Of a DNA stretch of 64,000 nt, positions 35,561 through 44,459 are shown in pieces. The notes beneath the pieces were generated by a model that saw nothing but the letters and a program-made list of their open reading frames with translations, was not told the origin of the DNA and searched no databases. Source of the DNA: Oleiharenicola lentus (lineage in GTDB: Bacteria > Verrucomicrobiota > Verrucomicrobiia > Opitutales > Opitutaceae); contig NZ_SDHX01000001.1 of NCBI RefSeq assembly GCF_004118375.1, positions 2,111,693 through 2,175,692 of the forward strand, written 5' to 3'. Numbering within the stretch: position 1 is the first letter of the stretch; the number at the start of each line of letters is the position of its first letter. The position numbers were made by a program, and so were the translations under genes.

Positions 35561-36514
35561 TCACATCTGGTCCAGCATCTCCGAGGCGAGGCCCCAGCGG
35601 AGGTTGTAGAAGGAGTGGATGAAGCCGGCGAAGCCGCCCAACTCGGCGAGGGCGACCACCGTCGTGAGAGCGGCGGGGAAGACATCGGCGCGGGCCGAAG
35701 GCATGCCGGGCACGCGCTTGCGCTGGTCGAGGGAGAGGGCGCTCAAGGTCGTCAGCAGCTCGCGCAGCTGGTCGGTGCCGACGGCGGGCGAGGTTTCCTC
35801 GGCGCGGAGCTGTTCACGGGCTCCGAGGATGGCGCGGACCGTGGTCACAGTGCCGCCGGTGCCGATGGCCACCGACTCGGGCAGGTTGAAATTGATCCCG
35901 GCTTCCTTGACCGTCGCGGTCACGTGGGCGGCGATCTCGGCGAGTGTTTCCATCGGGACGGGCGCGGCCGGATCCTTGATGAACTTCTCGGTCAGGCGCA
36001 CGCAGCCCAGCTGGAGACTGACCGCCTGCTGGATCTTGCGGTTCTGGAAGGCGAGGCACTCGAGGCTGCCGCCGCCGAGGTCGAAGACGTAGAAATTCTG
36101 CAGTTCGGCGAGGGCGGGGTCGCAGGTGAGGCCGCGACCGACGAGGTTGGCCTCTTCGTCGCCGGAGAGGATGCGGATGTCGTGTTTGGTAGCCTTCTTC
36201 ACGCGCTCGCGGAAGGCGGCGCCGTTGCTGGCGTCGCGCACGGCGCTGGTGGCGACGAGCTGGATCTTGGCCGGTCGGCGCTGGCCGACCTCCTCGATCA
36301 GTTCGCGAATGGCGCCCAGGCCGCGGGTCATCCCTTCCTCGCTGAGGACGGGCTTGTCCTTGCTGATGCCGGCGCTGATGCGGGCATCAAGGGTGCGCTG
36401 CTTTAGCGCCACGAGCTGGCCGTCGGGCGCGCGGGCCGCGACGAGGCTCTTGATGGAGTTGCTGCCGATATCGATGACGGCGACGAGGGCGGGCTTTTTA
36501 ACTACGGATGACAC
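35561..36514 (-). CDS. Ppx/GppA-family phosphatase
   Basis: A 317-residue protein of the exopolyphosphatase/pppGpp phosphohydrolase family. It has the ASKHA-fold motifs VAVIDIGSNSIKSLVAA, VATSAVRDASNG, FDLGGGSLECLAF and IGTGGTVTTVRAI. It lacks the C-terminal HD-like domain of long Ppx enzymes, so it is the short form; polyphosphate or (p)ppGpp hydrolysis cannot be distinguished. The start is unclear: the frame is open to GTG 36547 but the first codons there lie in an interspersed repeat, so GTG 36514 (VSSVVKKPALVAVID) is preferred. Confidence 0.9.
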   Translation of the reverse strand: MSSVVKKPALVAVIDIGSNSIKSLVAARAPDGQLVALKQRTLDARISAGISKDKPVLSEEGMTRGLGAIRELIEEVGQRRPAKIQLVATSAVRDASNGAAFRERVKKATKHDIRILSGDEEANLVGRGLTCDPALAELQNFYVFDLGGGSLECLAFQNRKIQQAVSLQLGCVRLTEKFIKDPAAPVPMETLAEIAAHVTATVKEAGINFNLPESVAIGTGGTVTTVRAILGAREQLRAEETSPAVGTDQLRELLTTLSALSLDQRKRVPGMPSARADVFPAALTTVVALAELGGFAGFIHSFYNLRWGLASEMLDQM

Positions 36515-36525
36515 GGAGAAAGAGT

Positions 36526-36597
36526 GCCCACGGGATACACAGAACACACGGAAGAACAGAGAATTTTATTTCCGTGTATTCTGTGTGTTCCGTGGGC
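36526..36597. repeat. 28-bp inverted repeat between ppx/gppA and rsmI
   Basis: Arms 36526-36553 and 36570-36597 (start GCCCACGG, contain ACACAGAA, end CACGGAA) are inverted with about 4 mismatches and a 16-base loop. It occupies almost the whole gap between rsmI and ppx/gppA. Similar elements lie at 37569-37663 and 52034-52100. Confidence 0.8.
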
Positions 36598-37320
36598 CTA
36601 AAGTGTGAAATCCTTCGGGGCGATGAGGACGACAAATTCGCCCTTGAGGCTGCCGGCGGTGAGTTTGGCCAGGACGTCGGCGGAGAGGCCGAGGTGGAAG
36701 GTCTCGTGGAGCTTGGTGACTTCCTTGGCGATGCAGACGACGCGGTCGGGGCCAAGGGTTTCGACGATCTCGGCGGCGAACTTGTCGATGCGGTGGCAGC
36801 TCTCGTAGAGCGCCAGCGTGTAGTCGAAGTCGCGGTATTTGTTGAGAAAGGCGAGGCGCGCGGCGGACTTGGGCGGCAGGAAACCGGCGAACAGAAAACC
36901 GTTGGTGGGCAGCCCGGCGGCGGAGAGCACCGCGACCAGGGCGCTGGCGCCGGGCACGGGGACGACGGGCAACCCGCGGCGGCGGCAGGCGCGGACGAGT
37001 CGGAAACCGGGGTCGCTCAGGCCGGGGGTGCCGGCGTCGCTGACCACGGCGACGGATTTGCCGGCGGCGATGGCGTCGGCCAGGCGGTCGGCGGCCTCGG
37101 TCTCGTTGTGGTCATGGTAGGCGACGAGCTCGCGGTGCAGGCCGAGGCGGGTGAGCATGGAGCCGGTCGTGCGGGTATCCTCGCAGGCGACGAGGTCCAC
37201 GGCGCCCAGAATGGCGCGGGCGCGCTCGGTAAGATCGGCGAGGTTGCCGATGGGCGTGGCCACCACGTAGAGGTGGCCGGGCTGGGGCGTCAGCGACGCA
37301 TTGGCGGCCGGGGCGGTCAT
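36598..37320 (-). CDS. rsmI: 16S rRNA (cytidine-1402 2'-O) methyltransferase RsmI
   Basis: A 240-residue tetrapyrrole-methylase-fold enzyme that 2'-O-methylates C1402 in the decoding centre. Characteristic motifs are LYVVATPIGNLADLTERA, VACEDTRTTGSML, VAVVSDAGTPGLSDPGFRLV, and VPGASALVAVLSAAGLPTNG followed by GFLPPKSAARL. The length is slightly short of E. coli RsmI, lacking part of the C-terminal domain. Same strand as the small lipoprotein gene upstream. Confidence 0.97.
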   Translation of the reverse strand: MTAPAANASLTPQPGHLYVVATPIGNLADLTERARAILGAVDLVACEDTRTTGSMLTRLGLHRELVAYHDHNETEAADRLADAIAAGKSVAVVSDAGTPGLSDPGFRLVRACRRRGLPVVPVPGASALVAVLSAAGLPTNGFLFAGFLPPKSAARLAFLNKYRDFDYTLALYESCHRIDKFAAEIVETLGPDRVVCIAKEVTKLHETFHLGLSADVLAKLTAGSLKGEFVVLIAPKDFTL

Positions 37321-37353
37321 GCGGGCGCGGGGTCGGCCGCGTTCAGGACCGGG

Positions 37354-37506
37354 TTACTGACCCATGCCGGGGATGCGGCCTTCCCAAGTGGCCGGACGGT
37401 TCCACGGGATGGAGGAATCCTGCTTGGGATCGACGCAACCGGAGAAGCCGAGCAACGAGAGAGTGAGCAGCAGCAGCGCGAAGAGGGTTTTGCGGGAGGA
37501 GGGCAT
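37354..37506 (-). CDS. Small putative lipoprotein
   Basis: A 50-residue protein (ATG 37506) with a type II signal peptide: MPSSRKTLFALLLLTLSLLG followed by FSGC, where Cys would be lipidated. The mature part is only about 27 residues (VDPKQDSSIPWNRPATWEGR then IPGMGQ). I do not recognise a named family, though the SIPWNRPxxWE pattern looks conserved-like. It may be cotranscribed with rsmI, 33 bases downstream. Confidence 0.7.
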   Translation of the reverse strand: MPSSRKTLFALLLLTLSLLGFSGCVDPKQDSSIPWNRPATWEGRIPGMGQ

Positions 37507-37568
37507 GTCTGGAGGAGACCTTAGGATTGTCGGGCCGCTCTGCAACTGTCGTTTCAGGCAGAGGCGAT

Positions 37569-37663
37569 CACCACGAAATACACAAAAGACACGAAATGCG
37601 GGGGCGGTTCCCGGATTTCCCCGGACGACTGCGATTTTCGTGTGTTTGGTGTGTTTCGTGGTG
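37569..37663. repeat. 28-bp inverted repeat upstream of the lipoprotein gene
   Basis: Arms 37569-37596 (CACCACGAAATACAC...) and 37636-37663 are inverted with about 4 mismatches and a 39-base centre. It sits between the pgi stop and the lipoprotein start, so it could terminate pgi on the minus strand. It belongs to the same loose family as 36526-36597. Confidence 0.75.
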
Positions 37664-37676
37664 AGCGGATTGGGTA

Positions 37677-39266
37677 TTACTCCTGCCAGGCGTAGGTGGA
37701 CTCGTGCCAGGGTTTCTGGACGGTCTTTTTGACGTGGCCGGCCGGGTTGGCGGCGAGGTGTTCCAAGAGCTTGAAGACCAGCTCGGTCTTCTCGGGCTGG
37801 TTGAGCAGGGCGGCAAGGGTCTCGGCGGTGAACTCGCGGCCGCCGGCGGCCTTCAGGGCGTCGGCGATCTTGAGGCGCAGGGCGATGACGCCAGTGGCGG
37901 CTTTCTTGCCCGCCTCGACGCCGGGCTGGTGATAGGCGTTGATGCCGACGAGCGAGGCGTAGAGACCGACCGCGCGCTCGTAGAGGCCGATGAGCTGGCC
38001 GAGCGAGCGCGGCGAGACCTCGTTGACCGTGATGGTGATCGAGTGGCGGTTCTTCTCGCTGAGGGCGTCGCGGGTGCCGAGGAAGAAGCCCTGCAGGTAA
38101 TCGCCGGTGGTGATGCCGGGCTCGACTTCGAGGGAGGCGTCGTTGCGGTCCTTGAGGACCTCGATGAAGGTGACGAAGAAATTATTCACGCCCTCGCGGA
38201 GCTGCTGGACGTAGGCATGCTGGTCGGTCGAGCCCTTGTTGCCATAGACGGCGATGCCCTGGTTCACGACGTTGCCCTGGAGGTCGAGCTCCTTGCCGAG
38301 CGACTCCATGACGAGCTGCTGGAGGTAACGCGAGAAAAGGAGCAGGCGGTCCTTGTAGGGGAGCACGACCATGTCCTTGGTGCCCTTGCCGTCGGTGGCC
38401 CAATACCACATGAGCGCGAGGAGGGCGGCGGGGTTGTCGCGGAGGGATTTCTTGCGCGTGACCTCGTCCATGGCGGCGGCGCCGGCGAGCATCTGGTCGA
38501 TCTTGATGCCCTGCAGGGCGGCGGGCAGGAGGCCCACGGCGCAAAGCTCGGAGGTGCGGCCGCCGACCCAGTCCCACATGGGGAAGCGGGCGAGCCAGCC
38601 TTCCGAGATGGCGACCTGTTCCAGTTTCGAGCCCGCGCCGGTGACGGCGACGAAGTGTTTCGGGTAGTCGAGGCCGGCGGCCTTGAAGGCGGCGGCGGCT
38701 TCGAGCATGCCGTTGCGCGTCTCGACGGTGCCGCCGGACTTGGAGATGACGATGACGAGGGTCTGCTTGAGGCGGCTGCCGAGTTCCTTGAGCACGTAGT
38801 CCATGCCGTCGGGGTCGGTGTTGTCGAAGAACGAGACGCGCAGTTTGTCGCGCCCGCCCTTGAGGCGGCCGAGGGCGTGGTTGACGAGCTGCGGCCCGAG
38901 GGCGGAGCCGCCGATGCCGATGACGAGGACTTCCTTGAACTTCACGCCGCCGGGCGCGGTGAGCTCGCCCTTGTGGACCTTGGCCGTGAAGTCCTTGATG
39001 GCGTCGAGGGTCGAGGTGATGGCCTGTTTCAACTCGGGCGTGGGCGCGAGGTCCGCGTTGCGGAGCCAGTAGTGGCCGACCATGCGGTTCTCATCGGGAT
39101 TGGCGATGGCGCCGCCCTCAAGCGCGGCCATGTCGGCGAAGGCCTGCTGCAGCTTGGGCTGCATGGTCGTCAGGAAATCGTCGGGGAAGGGCATGCGGCT
39201 GATGTCGAGCGACAGGCCGAGCTTTGGGTTGGTGTAGTAGAGCGACTTGAAACGTTCCCAGTTCAT
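37677..39266 (-). CDS. pgi: Glucose-6-phosphate isomerase
   Basis: A 529-residue enzyme (ATG 39266, [17 protein letters not shown]) that interconverts glucose 6-phosphate and fructose 6-phosphate. The SIS domains show [57 protein letters not shown], the [20 protein letters not shown] signature and a late [18 protein letters not shown]. The frame is open 32 codons further upstream, but that part is the direct-repeat leader and is not similar to PGI. It precedes the direct-repeat cassette. Confidence 0.97.
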   Translation of the reverse strand: MNWERFKSLYYTNPKLGLSLDISRMPFPDDFLTTMQPKLQQAFADMAALEGGAIANPDENRMVGHYWLRNADLAPTPELKQAITSTLDAIKDFTAKVHKGELTAPGGVKFKEVLVIGIGGSALGPQLVNHALGRLKGGRDKLRVSFFDNTDPDGMDYVLKELGSRLKQTLVIVISKSGGTVETRNGMLEAAAAFKAAGLDYPKHFVAVTGAGSKLEQVAISEGWLARFPMWDWVGGRTSELCAVGLLPAALQGIKIDQMLAGAAAMDEVTRKKSLRDNPAALLALMWYWATDGKGTKDMVVLPYKDRLLLFSRYLQQLVMESLGKELDLQGNVVNQGIAVYGNKGSTDQHAYVQQLREGVNNFFVTFIEVLKDRNDASLEVEPGITTGDYLQGFFLGTRDALSEKNRHSITITVNEVSPRSLGQLIGLYERAVGLYASLVGINAYHQPGVEAGKKAATGVIALRLKIADALKAAGGREFTAETLAALLNQPEKTELVFKLLEHLAANPAGHVKKTVQKPWHESTYAWQE

Positions 39267-39306
39267 AGGCGGGCAGAAATACCCCGGCCGGAAACCCGGA
39301 ACCAGC

Positions 39307-39399
39307 ACGAAATCCGGCATAACGGGGCGGTCAGTCCGGAAGAGGGAGGGATCGATCTCCAAATGCCGTTTAACACAGGGGTCGCGGAGAGCACGGAGA
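39307..39399. repeat. Direct repeat, left copy (93 bp)
   Basis: This 93-base sequence (begins ACGAAATCCGGCATAACGGG, contains AATGCCGTTTAACACAG, ends GAGAGCACGGAGA) matches 41069-41160 in the same orientation with about 8 differences including one indel. It lies directly upstream of the pgi start and may include its promoter. Confidence 0.9.
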
Positions 39400-39479
39400 A
39401 GGAGGGTAAGGCGTCGTAGCGCAATTTTCGCGGCAGAGTTTAACCGGGGCGTGGCTATGCGCCGACCTCTGCTACCGTT

Positions 39480-39839
39480 TCACTGATTGAAGAAGAGGTA
39501 GAGTGTGGCCAACGAGCCACCGAAGATCAGCAGTGCCGAGATCATAACGATCGTGCCAAACGCGATGCCGACAACTGCATCCTGGCTGTCGGCCTGCCGA
39601 TAACCTTCGCGATTGAGGGATGATTTTTCGACGCCCTCCGTGCGTTCGATTGTGTCGCCGGTCGATGCGCCGCTACTAAACAAAACCCCCAAGATGCATA
39701 CGGCGAAGGATACGCCCCAAGCGTATTCAATGATGCTCTTCACACTTACATCGTTGCGATGGACAGCTAAGCCAAGCGCCGCACCGAGGATGATCAGCCA
39801 AGTAACCAGCGCAGTGATGAGCGCGTGCTTGATCAGCAT
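39480..39839 (-). CDS. Small membrane protein, three predicted helices
   Basis: A 119-residue protein with hydrophobic helices at about 7-27 (LITALVTWLIILGAALGLAV), 38-57 (EYAWGVSFAVCILGVLFSSG) and 92-117 (GIAFGTIVMISALLIFGGSL). A charged central loop carries ERTEGVEKSSLNREGYR. I do not recognise a family. It lies inside the direct-repeat cassette, 50 bases after the Cys-containing gene on the same strand, so the two are probably cotranscribed. Confidence 0.6.
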   Translation of the reverse strand: MLIKHALITALVTWLIILGAALGLAVHRNDVSVKSIIEYAWGVSFAVCILGVLFSSGASTGDTIERTEGVEKSSLNREGYRQADSQDAVVGIAFGTIVMISALLIFGGSLATLYLFFNQ

Positions 39840-39888
39840 GGAAACAGTTGGAGCAATAGGGCAGCTCTTGCCGGCATGGGAATAGGGC

Positions 39889-40386
39889 CTACCATTTTCC
39901 GTTCGGGAGCTTGGGCCTGACCGGGGCAGGCTTTTCGCAAATGATCAGGCCAATCATCAGGATGATGGTTTCTTCCTCGGTTTTGGGATTGTCCACGGTG
40001 GATGCAGGATTCTGAGCTGTCGGTGTGGTGGCTGCCTCCGTGGTGGGCGTCGCAAGAGTGGTCTGCTGAGGACTCACGCAACCGGTGGCGACAGCCAAGG
40101 CCCCTGCTGACAATGCGGCCAAGCCCAGTTGCCTGATGCCAAGGCGCTCTTTCGGGGTCAGGGGTTTCTCCGGTGTAACCATCTCGCCCGATAGCCTGAC
40201 CAGAAAAGTGCCGCAGACTTTCTCGGTCTGCGCACGTTCAAGGATGCGTTGGCGTTCCTCGAATGAAAGCAGGGATAAGTTAGGCACTTGCATCCTGCAT
40301 GCGTAGCAGAATCGCCCGCGATCATCGCCGGACATTTGCGTCCACGGCATGGGGCAGACGAAGCCGAGTTTCGGGGTATGGCTCAT
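39889..40386 (-). CDS. Cys-motif membrane-tethered protein, unknown function
   Basis: A 165-residue protein with an N-terminal cluster of conserved-looking residues: C11-P-x-P-W-x-x-M-S-G-D, C27-x2-C30 and a later C58, spaced as in a small zinc-binding domain (FVCPMPWTQMSGDDRGRFCY). This pattern, C..W..M.GD.R.R.C..C...V.NLS, recurs in bacterial proteins of unknown function. A hydrophobic segment follows at about 86-102 (QLGLAALSAGALAVATGC), then a Thr/Pro-rich linker and a second hydrophobic patch (ETIILMIGLIICEK). It is in the direct-repeat cassette. Confidence 0.65.
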   Translation of the reverse strand: MSHTPKLGFVCPMPWTQMSGDDRGRFCYACRMQVPNLSLLSFEERQRILERAQTEKVCGTFLVRLSGEMVTPEKPLTPKERLGIRQLGLAALSAGALAVATGCVSPQQTTLATPTTEAATTPTAQNPASTVDNPKTEEETIILMIGLIICEKPAPVRPKLPNGKW

Positions 40387-40469
40387 ACGTGATGCGGTTG
40401 TCGGTGGCTGCTTAGTTAAGAATGAAAGGCCGGTGATGACTGGCTTACAACCGCGGATTGCCGCCAGAC

Positions 40470-40799
40470 TCAGGAGCCCGTGGCATCACTGAACCGGTTG
40501 AGCCACGTGAGCGGATCGGAGGCACTGGGGATCAACGAACCGAACACAAGGTGGGTTTCAGTCAGGCCGTAGAGAACGAAGAACGGGAAGATATACAGAT
40601 TGCGGCGCCGGACTTCGCGAAGAACGAGTGAACCCGTGTTCAGAAAGTGTCCGGCTGAAGTGGGATTATCTTTGATGACAGCGATGGCCTCATCCACCTC
40701 GAGACGGAAGCGGTGGTCCAACCGGACTGAGATCGTGCCGTATTGGCTGGCGAACCGCCGGACGTCGGCCGCGAAATCGGGGTGATAGACAACGGTCAT
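40470..40799 (-). CDS. ParE/RelE-superfamily toxin
   Basis: A 109-residue protein with the ParE/RelE fold pattern: VVYHPDFAADVRRFASQYG, RFRLEVDEAIAVIKDNPTSA, and the beta strands LREVRRRNLYIFPFFVLYGL and HLVFGSLI. Such toxins either poison gyrase or cleave mRNA. It overlaps the upstream antitoxin gene by 4 bases, the normal toxin-antitoxin arrangement with antitoxin first. Located in the direct-repeat cassette, where it could stabilise the cassette. Confidence 0.85.
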   Translation of the reverse strand: MTVVYHPDFAADVRRFASQYGTISVRLDHRFRLEVDEAIAVIKDNPTSAGHFLNTGSLVLREVRRRNLYIFPFFVLYGLTETHLVFGSLIPSASDPLTWLNRFSDATGS

Positions 40800-41020
40800 C
40801 GCAGGGCCGCGCGGAACTGGCTTTCGGTCAGTCCCGTGGTTTGGCCCTTGATGATGTCTTCCATGCGTCCCACGCCTTCACTGATCGCGGTCTTCTGCGA
40901 TTCATCAATGGCAAGGCTGGCGATGATCTCCCGCGCGAGCGCGAGGCGCTCTGTTTCCGGGAGTGCAAGCACGGCTTCGGTGAGGTGCGCGGAGGTCACG
41001 GAGGGAAAGCTAGTCGCCAA
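40796..41020 (-). CDS. Addiction-module antitoxin
   Basis: A 74-residue protein of the small helical antitoxin type paired with ParE-like toxins: SAHLTEAVLALPETERLALA then REIIASLAIDESQ is the common 'addiction module component' pattern. It precedes and overlaps the toxin gene by 4 bases, so the two are translationally coupled. Autoregulation by the antitoxin-toxin complex is usual for such modules but the operator is not visible here. Confidence 0.82.
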   Translation of the reverse strand: MATSFPSVTSAHLTEAVLALPETERLALAREIIASLAIDESQKTAISEGVGRMEDIIKGQTTGLTESQFRAALR

Positions 41021-41068
41021 GGGCGGAGATGCAAGATTGGGTTGGTCTATGGCTCGTGGCGCAATGGG

Positions 41069-41160
41069 ACGAAATCCGGCATAACGGGCCGGTCAGTCCG
41101 GGAGAGGGAGTGATCAATCTCCAATGCCGTTTAACACAGTGGCCGCAGAGAGCACGGAGA
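41069..41160. repeat. Direct repeat, right copy (92 bp)
   Basis: Matches 39307-39399 in direct orientation with about 8 differences. It begins 48 bases upstream of the antitoxin start, so the cassette between the repeats carries exactly the two unknown genes and the toxin-antitoxin pair. Confidence 0.9.
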
Positions 41161-41234
41161 CTTACGGGGGCGCGCAACCTAAGGCTCGCCGCTCAGCAGG
41201 TCTCAACTTCTTCAATGCTGAGTCTAATCTCCTT

Positions 41235-41477
41235 TCATCGGATGTCGGCCTGTTCCCAGTCGATCGACCACCCGGTCGCGGCAAAATATTCATCGAGCTG
41301 CTGCTTCGACTCGACCCAATCATCGAAGGCACCGCCGGTATTCGGGCCGTTGGAGTTCTTCCACCACTGATACACAAGATAACCTCCGGTGCTCTTCGTG
41401 TCGTCTTCAACACGCACACACATCTCGGAATGGTCGCCATTGCGTATCTTGCCGACGACTTCGATTGGAATGCTCAT
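41235..41477 (-). CDS. Small conserved-looking cytosolic protein
   Basis: An 80-residue protein starting at ATG 41477 (MSIPIEVVGKIRNGDHSEMC). It continues VRVEDDTKSTGGYLVYQWWK and FDDWVESKQQLDEYFAATGW, an alpha/beta pattern seen in small stand-alone proteins; some immunity proteins have a similar look, but I cannot assign a family. It lies 16 bases after the M16 peptidase stop on the same strand, and just outside the direct-repeat cassette. Confidence 0.6.
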   Translation of the reverse strand: MSIPIEVVGKIRNGDHSEMCVRVEDDTKSTGGYLVYQWWKNSNGPNTGGAFDDWVESKQQLDEYFAATGWSIDWEQADIR

Positions 41478-41493
41478 CCTATGCTGATTAGTG

Positions 41494-44334
41494 TTACTGG
41501 GCCTTGTTCGCCACCGGCAGCACGATGAATTCGCTGGCTTTGGCGGGGTCGTAGAATTGCTTGGCGAGGGCGGTGAGTTCGGCGGCGGTGATGCTTTCGT
41601 TGTCGGTGTAGCGGTTGCGGCTCCAGTCGAGACGGTCGGGGTATTCCTGCGCGGCGGCGAGGACGGTGCCGAGCCAGTAGGGGTTGGTGCGCGCGGAATC
41701 GCGCAGGGCGGTGAGGATGGGCTGGCGGGCGCGCTCAAGTTCCTCGGCGGTCACCTCGCCGGCGTGGAGGTCGGCGGCGACCTTCTTCATGGCGTCGGCG
41801 ATTTTGCGGGTGTCTGCCGGCGCGACGACGGCCTCGGCGACGAGCCAGCCGTAGCCGGGATAGGTGTCGCTGAGATCGGCGCCGGCGTTGGGGCTGTAGG
41901 TCCCGGCGAGCTTCTCGCGGATCTCGACGCGCAGGCGGTCGGCGAAGACATCGTTGAGCATGCGCAGGCGGCGCGTGAGTTTCACGTCGCGGCCGTCGGT
42001 GGCGGGCCAGTAGAGGCGTACGAGGGCCTTGGGGATCTCGGACGTGATGGTGTATTCCTTGGCCAGCGGCGCGGCGGGGCGGGTCACCCGGCGCGTGGCT
42101 TCGTAGGCGGGCTTGGCGTCTCGCTTCGGGAGGGCGCCGAAGGTCTGCGCGACGGCGGCGACGACGGCGTCGGTCTCGAAGTCGCCGACGACCGCAATCT
42201 CGATCGGGGCGCGGGCAAATTCGGAGCTAAGCCAAGCCTTCAGTTCGTCGAGGCTGCGGGAGAGCAGCACGTCCTTGGGCGGGAGGCCGAAGCGCGGGTC
42301 GCCGCCCGCGAGGAGGTTGGCGATCTCCAGCTGGAAAGGTCCGTCGGGCGTGTGGGGCAGGCGCTGATAGACTTGCTCGGCCATCTTGTGCAATTGGCGG
42401 ATCGACTCGGGGCGGTAGCCGGGGTCGGTCAGGAACGCGCAGAAGAGCTGGAGCTGGAGGAGCAGGTCGGCGCGATTGGTGGCGGCGCCAAAGGTGAAGG
42501 CGTCGCTCTGCGCGCCGAAGGCGAGCCCCACGGTCTTGCCGGCGAGGAGGCGCTGCAGGTCGTCCACGCTGTGTTTGCCGAGACCGCCGGTGGTGAAGGC
42601 GACGTTGGCCAGCACGCCGAGTCCGCGCTGTTCCATGGGCAGCGTGAGCGTGCCGCCGCCGAGGCGGATGTTCACGCGGATGCGGCCGGCCTCGAAGTCG
42701 GTGGCCTTGAGGTTGAGACGGACGCCATTGGCGAACTCGATGAGCGTCGCGCCGAGATCGTCCACAGCGGTGCGCTTGGCGACCTGGCCGGCGGGGCCGA
42801 AGTCGGTGTAGGCGAAGGCGGCCTGCTCGATCTTCGCCGGCGGCGCGACGGCGACCTCGGCGCTGGCCTGAAAGGTGGAAGCGATGGCCGCGGCGGCGTC
42901 GGGCAGCTGGACATTACCCGTGACAAAGAGCTTGCGGCCGGCGGCCTCGGACCAGGCGGCGCGGAGGGCGGCGGTGCAGATCTCGGGGGTGATCCGGGCG
43001 AGGGCGGGCTGGTAGAGCGCCTGCTCGGCGTTGGGGTGGGTGGAGACTGCGTCGTCAATGAGGTCGCCGACGAGATCCTGCGCGAGGCCGCCCGAGCGGC
43101 GTGTGGGTGCGGTCTTCACGGCCTGATCGAGGTTGTTGGTCATCTCGGCGACCGCCTCGGCGAGTTCCGCAGGCTGAAAGCCGTGTTCGAGCGCGCGGCG
43201 GAGTTCCTGCTCGGCGACGGTCAGGGCGGCCTGCCACTGGTCGGGACGGCAGTTGAGTTCGATGGAGGCGTTGCGGAAGAGGTCGAACTGCTCGGTCACG
43301 CCGACGATACCGCCGAGGAAGGGCGCGCCCTCTTGTTTTGCGAGGATGGAAAGACGGCGATTGAGCATGCGCAGGGCGAGGGTGCGCGGGAGATATTTCA
43401 AGCGGCCGGCGGCGGTATCGGGCTCGAACGCGTAGGGCACGACAGTCTGGATCGAGACGTTGGCGGCGCCGGCCTCCATCTCGGTGTGCAGACGGGCCTC
43501 GACCGTGGCGGTGGGCGTGACAACGCCGAGGCGCGGCTCCGGCAGGGCGGGGGCGCGGGCCTTGAGCGGACCGAAAATTTCGCGGACGAGCGGCTCGACG
43601 GCGGCGGGCTCGAGATCGCCGACCAGCACGAGCACCATGCGCTCGGGACGATACCAAGTGTCGTAGTATTCGAGGAAGCGCTCGCGCGGGGCGTTTTTCA
43701 GCACTTCCTCGGTGCCGATCGGCAGGCGTTGGGGCAGGCGCGTGTCGGGCACGAGGAAATCCATCTCAGCGAGAAAAGTGCGCAGGCCGACGGAGTCGCG
43801 GGCGCGTTTTTCGCTGAGGATGATGCCACGCTCCTTTTCGATTTCCGCCGGCTCGAAGAGAATGCCGCCGGCCACGTCGGCGAACCAGGTGAGCGATTCG
43901 CGCAGGGTCTCGGGCTTGGCGTCGGGCAGTTCGAGCTGGTAGATGGTGCGGTCGAAGCCGGTGGAGGCGTTGGTGTCGCCACCGAAGTCCATGCCCAGCT
44001 TCTGGAAGAACTCGATGACATTGGCGGCGGGGAAGTGCTTGCTCCCATTGAACGCCATGTGTTCGAGGAAGTGGGCAAGGCCGCGCTGATCCTCGTTTTC
44101 GTGAAGGGAACCGGCCTTGATGGCGAGGCGGGCGCTGATGCGGCCCTTGGGCTCCGCGTTGCGCAGGAGGGCGTAGCGGAGGCCGTTGTAGAGCTTGCCC
44201 CAGTGGATCGCGGGGTCGGCCGGGAGATCACTGGTCTGGTGGGGGAAGTCGGCGGCGCGAAGCGCGACAAGCGGAGCGAGAACGAGGACGAACGCCAACC
44301 GCAGCGTCCGGACGGGGAAAGGAAGCAACTTCAT
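41494..44334 (-). CDS. M16-family (insulinase-like) zinc peptidase
   Basis: A 946-residue protein (ATG 44334) with a signal peptide (MKLLPFPVRTLRLAFVLVLA). The first M16 domain carries the inverted zinc motif H-x-x-E-H in LAHFLEHMAFNG and the third ligand Glu in the EKERGIILSEKRARD helix. Three further M16 domains complete the clamshell in one chain, including DTWYRPERMVLVLVGDLEP and a late VRLYWPATDGRDV. These periplasmic enzymes degrade oligopeptides. It is divergent from the deoxyhypusine synthase-like gene. Confidence 0.95.
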   Translation of the reverse strand: MKLLPFPVRTLRLAFVLVLAPLVALRAADFPHQTSDLPADPAIHWGKLYNGLRYALLRNAEPKGRISARLAIKAGSLHENEDQRGLAHFLEHMAFNGSKHFPAANVIEFFQKLGMDFGGDTNASTGFDRTIYQLELPDAKPETLRESLTWFADVAGGILFEPAEIEKERGIILSEKRARDSVGLRTFLAEMDFLVPDTRLPQRLPIGTEEVLKNAPRERFLEYYDTWYRPERMVLVLVGDLEPAAVEPLVREIFGPLKARAPALPEPRLGVVTPTATVEARLHTEMEAGAANVSIQTVVPYAFEPDTAAGRLKYLPRTLALRMLNRRLSILAKQEGAPFLGGIVGVTEQFDLFRNASIELNCRPDQWQAALTVAEQELRRALEHGFQPAELAEAVAEMTNNLDQAVKTAPTRRSGGLAQDLVGDLIDDAVSTHPNAEQALYQPALARITPEICTAALRAAWSEAAGRKLFVTGNVQLPDAAAAIASTFQASAEVAVAPPAKIEQAAFAYTDFGPAGQVAKRTAVDDLGATLIEFANGVRLNLKATDFEAGRIRVNIRLGGGTLTLPMEQRGLGVLANVAFTTGGLGKHSVDDLQRLLAGKTVGLAFGAQSDAFTFGAATNRADLLLQLQLFCAFLTDPGYRPESIRQLHKMAEQVYQRLPHTPDGPFQLEIANLLAGGDPRFGLPPKDVLLSRSLDELKAWLSSEFARAPIEIAVVGDFETDAVVAAVAQTFGALPKRDAKPAYEATRRVTRPAAPLAKEYTITSEIPKALVRLYWPATDGRDVKLTRRLRMLNDVFADRLRVEIREKLAGTYSPNAGADLSDTYPGYGWLVAEAVVAPADTRKIADAMKKVAADLHAGEVTAEELERARQPILTALRDSARTNPYWLGTVLAAAQEYPDRLDWSRNRYTDNESITAAELTALAKQFYDPAKASEFIVLPVANKAQ

Positions 44335-44459
44335 GGCGCAGGGATATTTCGCAAAGCCCTTTGCGGCGCAAGCATCCAGCGACGAACGGCAATAGGACGG
44401 CAAGAACGGCGCGGACTTTGGAGTGGCCAAAGGCCGGGGCGGTGACCTTGCTTGGAGGG

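Noticed and set aside
41478..41738. N-terminal extension of the 80-residue protein into the M16 gene
   Set aside because: The extension is Pro/Ser/Arg-rich shadow of the M16 peptidase; ATG 41477 gives a compact protein.
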